A DNA stretch of 6,686 nt from Syntrophaceae bacterium UBA4810 (lineage in GTDB: Bacteria > Desulfobacterota > Syntrophia > Syntrophales > Smithellaceae), in assembly GCA_002402545.1 (NCBI GenBank), contig DHGA01000030.1, forward strand, positions 15,375-22,060, read 5' to 3'. Numbering within the stretch: position 1 is the first letter of the stretch; every line of letters starts with the position of its first letter. The notes under the pieces are model-generated. The model saw nothing but the letters and a program-made list of their open reading frames with translations, had not been told where the DNA came from and searched no databases. The position numbers and the translations under genes are program-made. Below, one piece after another: positions 1 through 5,012 of the stretch.

Positions 1-254
1 TCTTCACCCGGCCTTACCGGCTGAACAAATCTGATTCTCCTGAGTTCGTCAAGCACAACGCGCTCATTGTTTTTCTGAATATCTTTAAGGATGGCCTGCT
101 CTACTGTATGAACAATGGCTATTCCCGGAAGAATCGGCTCTCCGGGAAAGTGTCCTTCAAACCAGGGCGAATCCGCGGGAACAAAACATGATGCTTCAAT
201 TTCGTTTTTTCTGCCGCTGTTAATCTCCCCTATTAAATTCCATTGGCCTTCCAA
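1..254 (-). CDS. FabZ/ApeI-type 3-hydroxyacyl-ACP dehydratase, hotdog fold (C-terminus cut by window edge)
   Basis: Translating the minus strand gives 84 visible residues that match the N-terminal half of a hotdog-fold beta-hydroxyacyl-ACP dehydratase. The diagnostic motif is FEGHFPGEPILPGI at about residues 32-45, with the active-site His at H35, followed by the central helix (HTVEQAI) and a strand ending FVQPVRPGE, as in FabZ and aryl-polyene ApeI proteins. Such enzymes remove water from 3-hydroxyacyl-ACP in the cytoplasm. The frame is closed by a TAG at about 291-293 and has no ATG or GTG before the motif, so I chose the TTG at 254-252, which has GAGG eight bases upstream. The position that is the catalytic Glu in FabZ (14 residues after the His) is His here, H49. 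This fits an ApeI-like or divergent dehydratase better than housekeeping FabZ. It lies downstream of the ACP, radical SAM and deacetylase genes on the same strand. The family call is firm; the exact substrate and start are not. Confidence 0.85.
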   Translation of the reverse strand, partial: MEGQWNLIGEINSGRKNEIEASCFVPADSPWFEGHFPGEPILPGIAIVHTVEQAILKDIQKNNERVVLDELRRIRFVQPVRPGE

Positions 255-257
255 AAA

Positions 258-266
258 TCCTACCTC
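258..266 (-). promoter_or_regulatory. Ribosome binding site deciding a TTG start for the dehydratase
   Basis: On the minus strand the sequence reads GAGGTAGGA, ending three bases before a TTG; the GAGG core is eight bases away. No ATG or GTG lies between the upstream in-frame stop and the conserved domain. This Shine-Dalgarno-like stretch is therefore the main reason for placing the start at base 254. Confidence 0.5.
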
Positions 267-318
267 TTTCTCGCGCTTTAAAAGCGGCTATATATTTGAA
301 TTTTGAAGCATATCACTT

Positions 319-324
319 ATTATA
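319..324 (-). promoter_or_regulatory. Possible -10 element upstream of the dehydratase gene
   Basis: The minus strand reads TATAAT, a perfect sigma-70 -10 hexamer, about 65 bases upstream of the TTG start in an AT-rich 133-base gap. I find no good -35 hexamer 16-18 bases further upstream. A 12-base palindrome (CAAAATATTTTG, 333-344) lies where the -35 would be expected. If the promoter is real, the dehydratase and genes beyond the left edge could be transcribed separately from the ACP operon. The AT-richness makes chance occurrence plausible. Confidence 0.35.
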
Positions 325-387
325 ACCATAATCAAAATATTTTGGTTGATAGCTAGATAGAATTGTTTTTGGCAGATTTACGTTTTG

Positions 388-1203
388 TTAACTTCTCGTT
401 ATTTCTCTTTTTATCAATATCGAAAGGGGTACGATCGCAAGACCGTGGGCGCTAATTCCAGCCAATATTTTTTCCGCTTCCGACAAAAATATCTCGTTAT
501 TCTGCGGGCTTTTGGCAGGAACGTCATGCAGCAAAATTATGTCATCAGCCCGAACTTTATTGAGGATTTTTTTACTGATGTTTTTCACGAAAAAATTGCC
601 CGCATCACCGGCGCGGCGATTAAACGTAACACAGACCATGTCCAATTCATCCAGTATCTTGCCGAGGCCGGGATTAATTATGCCCACCGGCGGCCGGAAA
701 GCTATTGTCTCAACACCCATCTCTTTTAATATTTCTTTTGCCTGAATTATTTCTCTTTGAATTGTGCGGTAGCCCTTAAGCATCAAAAAAGGGTTGTGAC
801 TGTAAGAATGATTGCCGATGGAATGTCCGCGGGTGATAATCTCTTTGATAATTTCGGGATGACGTTTCGCGTTCACGCCGGAAACAAAAAAAGTCGCTTT
901 AGCGTTGTATTTATCAAGCAGATTCAGAATATTTTTCGTTATCGGCTCAGAAGGCCCATCGTCAAAAGTAAGCGCGACATAATTCTTGCCGCTGCCGCCG
1001 CGACTGATGACGGGGAACAAAAAATTTGTCTGCGGGAAAAAACATCCCAGCACACACAAAATTATGTATATAAAGGCTATGAGTCCCGCGGCTAACGGAC
1101 TGATAAAAAAAACCGCCGCCGCGAGAACAAGAGAAATAATTCCTGATATCTCCGCGGGGCTTAATTTCTTTCGGCTTTTTATTACTGAATAAGATGTTCC
1201 CAT
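388..1203 (-). CDS. Membrane-anchored polysaccharide deacetylase (NodB homology, carbohydrate esterase 4 type)
   Basis: This 271-residue protein begins with a short basic segment and two hydrophobic helices (about residues 18-34 and 36-56). A NodB-homology domain follows from about residue 75 to the end. The metal-dependent deacetylase motifs are visible: TFDDGP (79-84, catalytic base D81 and metal ligand D82), HSYSH (132-136, zinc ligands H132 and H136), RPPVG (170-174) and ILLHD (223-227, H226). The usual DxxDW motif 4 is degenerate; the region reads RRAGDAGNF. Family members hydrolyse N- or O-acetyl groups from chitin-like oligosaccharides, peptidoglycan or glycolipids. The two helices suggest a membrane anchor with the catalytic domain probably in the periplasm. 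The ATG lies inside the end of the radical SAM gene (22-base overlap), with GGGG nearby as a weak ribosome binding site, which suggests translational coupling. I infer action on a glycan or acylated head group made by this locus; ordinary cell-wall deacetylation is the alternative. Confidence 0.9.
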   Translation of the reverse strand: MGTSYSVIKSRKKLSPAEISGIISLVLAAAVFFISPLAAGLIAFIYIILCVLGCFFPQTNFLFPVISRGGSGKNYVALTFDDGPSEPITKNILNLLDKYNAKATFFVSGVNAKRHPEIIKEIITRGHSIGNHSYSHNPFLMLKGYRTIQREIIQAKEILKEMGVETIAFRPPVGIINPGLGKILDELDMVCVTFNRRAGDAGNFFVKNISKKILNKVRADDIILLHDVPAKSPQNNEIFLSEAEKILAGISAHGLAIVPLSILIKREITRS

Positions 1204-2531
1204 AATGGCCCCGTGAATCCGCGTTCATAGAGCTTTGGCAAAACCCGTGTCGCCTTGCTTTCGCCAGCCCCAATCAGCCAGTTAAAACGGCCATTCGCGT
1301 GCGCTTCCACCTTTTTCATTATTTCGACATCGGATATATGCGGCGAGCGGTAGAATACAGGTTGTAAAAGATCTTGCGACTCTTTAATTTGCCCTTCTTT
1401 CAGGGCTACGTTATAAAGAGCCGTGTGCGGGTAAATTCGAATACCGCAAAAAAAGAAAAAAACAGCTTTTTGCAGTTTATCGGCGCCATTTAGTGTTTCC
1501 TGTAGTGTCTGGCTGGTTTCGCCGGGACCACCCAGCAAAAAATAATGCGCGATAAAAAGCCCGGCGTTTAATGCCTGCTCATGCGCGCCATAAACTTCCC
1601 GCGACAAAAAGGGCTTCTGCAAATTTGCAAGTATCGTGTCCGAAAGGGATTCCGTGCCGAATTCCACGTGAGTCAGGCCGGCATCGGCAAGCTTTTTATA
1701 ATAATCCGCGGGAGCTTCGGTGGGGGCGAAAAACCCACCCCAGGGAATGGAAAGCCGTGCGTCAATAAAAGCCTGAGCAATTTGCGCGCTGTGTTCAAAG
1801 CTGGCGTTGAAAGCGGAATCGGTAATAAAAATATATTTGGCGCCCGCGTCCTGTAGCGCACGCGCTCTCTTCGCGATTTCTTTTGGCGGGAAAAACCGCA
1901 TTTTAGATCCTTCTATATGCGGATAGGTGCAGTAGCTGCAGCGGAAAGGACAGCCTCTTTTGGTTTGCAGATTAAGCATACCGCCATAGGCTAAATAGAA
2001 TTTTGCATGGGAGCTTTCAGGATCAAATCTCCTTTGAACCACGCTATCCCAAGGCCGGTACTCAATTTCGCTTGTTTCTTTAGTAATGACGCCCGGTATT
2101 GATTTCACATCCTGTTTGTTTTTCAGCGCGTCGAGAAGCAAAGACAACCTTTCGCCCTCTCCGGCAATACCGTAATCAGCGTCAATAGCTTTTAAAAATT
2201 CCAGCGGAAAAACAGTGAAGCCGCTCCCGCCTAAAATCAGCAGAGCCTTTGAATTTTCCCTGATCAGTTTGGCCAGGTTCTGGTAATCCGCAAGATAGTC
2301 CCGGCTGTTTATTGTATCGGTGTTGTCGATGTTTCTTATGGAGACGCCCACAATGTCCGGAGAGAATTTTCTGACTAATGCCGCCAGCTTACTTAAATCT
2401 TCAAATTCATTCAAATCCACGATTTTTGTTTGATAACTGGAATCGAGGGAGCCTGCGACATAATCCAGCCCCAGCGGATACACGGGATAGGGTACTTTCA
2501 AAGTGTTTGCCGAAATTAGCAATACTTTCAT
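1182..2531 (-). CDS. B12-binding domain radical SAM protein, lipid-cluster type
   Basis: This 449-residue cytoplasmic enzyme has two domains. Residues 1 to about 135 form a Rossmann-like B12-binding domain (start KVLLISAN, PLGLDYVAGSL at 19-29, ILGGSGFT at 99-106, GEGE at 124-127). It contains no His, so the DxHxxG base-off cobalamin motif is absent. The radical SAM barrel follows, with the 4Fe-4S-binding cysteines C194, C198 and C201 in KRGCPFRCSYC. Later family motifs are FGTES (291-295) and GGPGET (334-339), with a helical C-terminal extension. The cluster would cleave S-adenosylmethionine to start radical chemistry such as methylation or C-C bond formation. The target cannot be read from sequence; the ACP gene 39 bases upstream suggests a carrier-bound acyl chain. 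The ATG at 2531 is preceded by a T-run and only a weak ribosome binding site. The end overlaps the deacetylase start by 22 bases. Confidence 0.9.
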   Translation of the reverse strand: MKVLLISANTLKVPYPVYPLGLDYVAGSLDSSYQTKIVDLNEFEDLSKLAALVRKFSPDIVGVSIRNIDNTDTINSRDYLADYQNLAKLIRENSKALLILGGSGFTVFPLEFLKAIDADYGIAGEGERLSLLLDALKNKQDVKSIPGVITKETSEIEYRPWDSVVQRRFDPESSHAKFYLAYGGMLNLQTKRGCPFRCSYCTYPHIEGSKMRFFPPKEIAKRARALQDAGAKYIFITDSAFNASFEHSAQIAQAFIDARLSIPWGGFFAPTEAPADYYKKLADAGLTHVEFGTESLSDTILANLQKPFLSREVYGAHEQALNAGLFIAHYFLLGGPGETSQTLQETLNGADKLQKAVFFFFCGIRIYPHTALYNVALKEGQIKESQDLLQPVFYRSPHISDVEIMKKVEAHANGRFNWLIGAGESKATRVLPKLYERGFTGPLWEHLIQ

Positions 2532-2570
2532 AAAAAAATCATCACGCTAAAAAATTTATTTTTGTTTTAG

Positions 2571-2843
2571 CTAAGACTTTTTGCGTTGGTTTTCAAAAAT
2601 ATACGTGCCCAAAGTGCGGATAGACGCAAAAACTTTGGCGCCGAGCTCCTTGTTTTCTATTTTGACGCCATAGTCTTTTTCAATCATCATGACCAATTCC
2701 AGCACATCAATGGAATCGATTCCTGTGTCTCCGCCGACCAGCGGATCGTCATCTTTGATGTCTTCAGGCGTGACATCCATCAACCCGAGTGTCTTTATAA
2801 TTTTTTCTTTAAGCTCGCTTATTAAGTCTTCAACCTGGCCCAT
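2571..2843 (-). CDS. Acyl carrier protein
   Basis: This 90-residue acidic, helical protein has the size and pattern of a type II acyl carrier protein. The phosphopantetheine attachment motif is GIDSIDVLEL (41-50), with the modified serine at S44 and the usual Asp before it. Helix I is VEDLISELKEKIIKTLGL (4-21), and the helix after the serine reads LELVMMIEKDYGVKI. It would carry acyl intermediates as thioesters in the cytoplasm. GATGDT-like loop residues are replaced by LVGGDTGIDS, and the C-terminus is basic (QRKKS), so it appears to be a pathway-specific carrier rather than housekeeping AcpP. The ATG has GAGG six bases upstream. It sits between the small membrane protein gene (40-base gap) and the radical SAM gene (39-base gap), all on one strand and probably one operon. 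Confidence 0.93.
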   Translation of the reverse strand: MGQVEDLISELKEKIIKTLGLMDVTPEDIKDDDPLVGGDTGIDSIDVLELVMMIEKDYGVKIENKELGAKVFASIRTLGTYIFENQRKKS

Positions 2844-2883
2844 TTAACACCTCATCTATACTTTCTTGGCGCTTAGTCGCGCC

Positions 2884-3297
2884 TTAGTTTTCCACTTCGT
2901 TTGCTACCGCGGCCTCCTGAGAGAGGAAGGCTATATCTTTAATTTCATCTCCGAGAATTTTTTCCAGCGCGACTCTCGTTGCCCATGCAAACAACGCTTT
3001 GATATGCTTCAGGCCCGCCATTCTGATACCGATTACAAAAACTAACGTGGAGATGGCATATATCAGAGGTCCGCCGATAATGCCAATTAAAGGTTTTTTC
3101 ATCCACACGGCAAGCATAGTAAGAAAAAAGACAGCGGGTAGGCCGATTATGTAACTGAAAACAATCATCAAAATGCCCATAACCATCGGAAATGTCGGCT
3201 TTTCCTGAAATGTCTTTAAATCCGCCTGCGTTATGATTACCGCCTGACAATATTTCTTGCGCGCGAAATATCGAGCGATTTTCTTTATTATATACAA
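2884..3297 (-). CDS. Small membrane protein of unknown family, first gene of the ACP operon
   Basis: I do not recognise this 137-residue protein. It has a basic amphipathic N-terminus (KKIARYFARKK, residues 5-15), a polar stretch, then a long hydrophobic block at about 38-66 that could be one tilted helix or a tight hairpin. WMKKP follows at 65-69, then a second hydrophobic helix at about 70-93 and an acidic, Ala-rich C-terminal tail (about 111-137). No catalytic motif or signal-peptide cleavage site stands out. The start is the TTG at 3297-3295, supported by GGAGA five bases upstream; the next in-frame Met (38) would remove the N-terminal segment. It is followed on the same strand by the ACP gene after 40 bases. 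By position it may be a membrane tether or scaffold for the lipid-type pathway, which is inference only. Codon use looks coding and a candidate promoter lies upstream. Confidence 0.75.
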   Translation of the reverse strand: MYIIKKIARYFARKKYCQAVIITQADLKTFQEKPTFPMVMGILMIVFSYIIGLPAVFFLTMLAVWMKKPLIGIIGGPLIYAISTLVFVIGIRMAGLKHIKALFAWATRVALEKILGDEIKDIAFLSQEAAVANEVEN

Positions 3298-3302
3298 TTA
3301 TT

Positions 3303-3307
3303 TCTCC
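3303..3307 (-). promoter_or_regulatory. Ribosome binding site deciding a TTG start for the small membrane protein
   Basis: The minus strand reads GGAGA, five bases before a TTG codon. This near-consensus match supports initiation at TTG 3297 rather than at Met38 of the same frame. It makes this the second gene of the cluster with an apparent TTG start. Confidence 0.6.
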
Positions 3308-3335
3308 GCGAATATTTTTTTCTTAAGAGTTTGAA

Positions 3336-3365
3336 ATAATAGCTTCATGAAATAAAAAAATTCAA
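3336..3365 (-). promoter_or_regulatory. Candidate sigma-70 promoter for the ACP operon
   Basis: On the minus strand TTGAAT (3365-3360, four of six matches to TTGACA) is separated by 18 bases from TATTAT (3341-3336, five of six matches to TATAAT). Transcription would start near 3329, leaving a leader of about 30 bases that contains the GGAGA ribosome binding site. Spacing and position suit the small membrane protein, ACP, radical SAM and deacetylase genes. The surroundings are AT-rich, so the match is suggestive only. Confidence 0.45.
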
Positions 3366-3462
3366 GAAATATTTTTCGCTTTGATTATTTTAAACGTCAA
3401 TTAAGGTAAACAAAATTAAATGGCATTGTCCGCGGATTTACGCTATAAACGCAGAAATTTAA

Positions 3463-3477
3463 TCCTTTGAAAAAGGA
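3463..3477 (+). promoter_or_regulatory. Small hairpin over the ribosome binding site of the rubredoxin fusion gene
   Basis: TCCTTT, a GAA loop and AAAGGA form a perfect six-base-pair stem. The 3' arm is the Shine-Dalgarno core AAAGGAG, which ends five bases before the ATG at 3484. In the mRNA this could mask the ribosome binding site. The stem is short, so its stability is uncertain; the strong ribosome binding site itself is clear. Confidence 0.4.
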
Positions 3478-3483
3478 GAAAAA

Positions 3484-4176
3484 ATGAATCGCGCCGCATT
3501 ACATAAAATAACTTACGGCTTGTATATTATCACCGCCGGACAAAATGGCAAATTCAGCGGGCAAATTGCCAATTCGCTGTTTCAGGTAACCTCCAATCCG
3601 GCAACTATCGCCGTGAGCATCAATAAAGAAAATTACACGCATGAACTGATTACGGCGGGCCGCAAATTTGCCGTTTCTGTTTTATCGCAGGAAGCGCCGA
3701 TGATTTTTATCGGCCTGTTCGGTTTCAAAAGCGGCCGTAACGTTGATAAACTAAAAGAGGTTGAAACAAAAACCGGTGTGACGGGCGTTCCCATAGTATT
3801 GGACCATTCGTTGAGTTTTATCGAAGCTGAAGTGCAGGGGGAGTTAAACTGCGGCACGCACACAATATTTTTCGGCAAGATTGTTGAGGCGGATATTATC
3901 AGCGAGGGCGAACCGTTGACCTACGCTTATTATCAGAGCGTCAAGGGCGGCAAATCTTCCAAAAACGCGCCTACCTATATACAGGAAGAAACCAAGGCCA
4001 AAGCCGCGCCAAAAGCGTCCACGCGTTATGTGTGTTCCGTCTGCGGCTATGTGTATGACCCGGAAAAAGGCGATCCGGACGGCGGCATCACGCCCGGCAC
4101 GGCTTTTGAAGACATTCCCGATTCGTGGACCTGCCCCATCTGCGGCGCACAAAAAGATAACTTTGAAAAAGAATAA
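3484..4176 (+). CDS. hrb: Flavin reductase-rubredoxin fusion (high-molecular-weight rubredoxin type)
   Basis: This 230-residue protein joins two redox domains. Residues 1 to about 155 match the flavin reductase-like FMN-binding split barrel (ALHKITYGLYIITA at 5-18, QIANSLFQVTSNPATIAVSI at 27-46, and the SFIEAEVQGELNCGTHTIFFG region at 111-131). An Ala/Lys-rich linker of about 25 residues follows. Residues 181-230 are a complete rubredoxin with iron-binding cysteines in CSVCGY (C184, C187) and CPICG (C217, C220), plus the conserved DPDGGI, PGT and W215. In Moorella, Hrb of this architecture moves electrons from NAD(P)H to flavodiiron protein FprA, which reduces nitric oxide or oxygen in the cytoplasm. 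The same role here is inferred; no flavodiiron gene is in the window. The ATG has a strong AAAGGAG five bases upstream. The methyltransferase gene follows after 59 bases. The gene symbol is given by architecture. Confidence 0.92.
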   Translation: MNRAALHKITYGLYIITAGQNGKFSGQIANSLFQVTSNPATIAVSINKENYTHELITAGRKFAVSVLSQEAPMIFIGLFGFKSGRNVDKLKEVETKTGVTGVPIVLDHSLSFIEAEVQGELNCGTHTIFFGKIVEADIISEGEPLTYAYYQSVKGGKSSKNAPTYIQEETKAKAAPKASTRYVCSVCGYVYDPEKGDPDGGITPGTAFEDIPDSWTCPICGAQKDNFEKE

Positions 4177-4191
4177 TAGATTAATAAATAA

Positions 4192-4207
4192 ATTCGCTGC
4201 AGCGAAT
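4192..4207. repeat. Perfect 16-base palindrome between the rubredoxin fusion and methyltransferase genes
   Basis: ATTCGCTGCAGCGAAT reads the same on both strands and lies 15 bases after the rubredoxin fusion stop. A weak T-stretch (AAATTTT) comes eight bases later rather than directly after the stem. It is therefore a poor rho-independent terminator and could equally be a protein-binding operator or an mRNA stem that separates expression of the two genes. Confidence 0.5.
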
Positions 4208-4235
4208 AATACTAAATTTTAGCCAGGCAAACTAT

Positions 4236-4967
4236 ATGAAGAGCGCTTATTTCACTCACAAATCTTATTTCACCGGCGGCATGGGAGTGGTTTTCCAAAT
4301 ACTCGCCGCCGAAAATAAACCTCAGAAAATTCTCGACATTCCCGCCGGCAGCGGATTACTGGGCAATCGTCTGCGTGAACTTGGCCATGTTGTGGTCAAT
4401 GCCGATATTAACCGCGAGAAGCAGGATTTTATTTTTGCCGACATGAATGATAAGTTGCCGTTTGCTGACGGCGAATTTGACGCCGTCAGCTGCATGGAGG
4501 GGATAGAACATACTCTTGAACCCATGATGCTGATTAAAGAACTTTGCCGCGTCACAAAAGCCGGCGGCAAAATAATCCTATCCACTCCCAATATTCAGAA
4601 TATCTATTCTCGCCTGAAATTCATGTGCATGGGTTATTTTTTTCTTTTTAGCCCATGGGGCAGCATCCAATACAACATTGACGAAAAAAAAGACCGCGGA
4701 CATATTTCTCCGCTAACCTATCTCCAGCTTCGTTATTTTTTCCAATTACGCGGAGCGAAACTCGTTGACGTGAAGTGTCAAAGATGGAAGAAAAAATATC
4801 TTATCCCTTTCCTTCTGCCTTTTGTGGCCGTAGGATGGCTGTGGTCCCGAAGCGAAATGCCCCGCGAATATAAAGCGAAGCCTGAACAACGGGAAATTTT
4901 ACGTCATCTGTTTTCCCCCGCGGTTCTCTTCGGCCGCTCACTCATTTTGATATTCCAGAAAATTTAG
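4236..4967 (+). CDS. Class I SAM-dependent methyltransferase (UbiG/Methyltransf_11-like), unknown substrate
   Basis: This 243-residue protein has a Rossmann-fold methyltransferase core. Motif I is ILDIPAGSG (32-40), which binds S-adenosylmethionine; the acidic ribose contact is probably D57 in NADINRE. ADMNDKLPF (68-76), FDAVSCMEGIEH (81-92) and VTKAGGKIILSTPN (106-119) follow in the order usual for this fold. The C-terminal part is basic and aromatic, with a hydrophobic stretch at about 188-203 (YLIPFLLPFVAVGWLW) flanked by KKK and RSEMPR, which may associate with the membrane. The substrate is unknown; related proteins methylate quinones, sugars, lipids and small molecules. The ATG has only a weak AGG about ten bases upstream. 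It follows the rubredoxin fusion by 59 bases with a palindrome between, so co-transcription is possible but unproven. It converges on the permease gene. Confidence 0.88.
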   Translation: MKSAYFTHKSYFTGGMGVVFQILAAENKPQKILDIPAGSGLLGNRLRELGHVVVNADINREKQDFIFADMNDKLPFADGEFDAVSCMEGIEHTLEPMMLIKELCRVTKAGGKIILSTPNIQNIYSRLKFMCMGYFFLFSPWGSIQYNIDEKKDRGHISPLTYLQLRYFFQLRGAKLVDVKCQRWKKKYLIPFLLPFVAVGWLWSRSEMPREYKAKPEQREILRHLFSPAVLFGRSLILIFQKI

Positions 4968-5012
4968 CCAAATATCAGTACAAGCGCTTTTTACAATTCT
5001 TCCCTTTAAAAA

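Larger units (their letters stand above)
3298..3483. other. Divergent AT-rich intergenic region between the ACP operon and the rubredoxin gene
   Basis: These 186 bases separate the minus-strand lipid-type operon from the plus-strand flavin reductase-rubredoxin gene. The region holds a candidate minus-strand promoter (3336-3365), both ribosome binding sites, and a short hairpin over the plus-strand ribosome binding site (3463-3477). For the plus strand, a TATAAA at 3453-3458 could be a -10, but no acceptable -35 sits 16-18 bases upstream. I see no gene in it. Confidence 0.6.

Noticed and set aside
115..306. Plus-strand open frame of 63 codons
   Set aside because: The minus strand encodes the GHFPG dehydratase motif here, so the plus-strand frame is a shadow.
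385..1192. Several plus-strand open frames opposite the deacetylase gene
   Set aside because: They lie antisense to a gene with clear catalytic motifs, have low-complexity composition without domain signatures, and lack good ribosome binding sites.
3381..3400. TTGA...TCAA inverted arms resembling an FNR/CRP site
   Set aside because: The spacing between the arms is 12 bases, too long for FNR (TTGAT-N4-ATCAA), and the inner bases do not match.
3421..3436. TGGCAT resembling a sigma-54 -24 element before the rubredoxin fusion
   Set aside because: The -12 element (TTGC) is missing at the required spacing; the sequence there reads GCGG.
4968..5012. Possible shared terminator between the convergent methyltransferase and permease genes
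   Set aside because: Only the short palindrome AAGCGCTT followed by a few T bases is present; the stem is too short to call.
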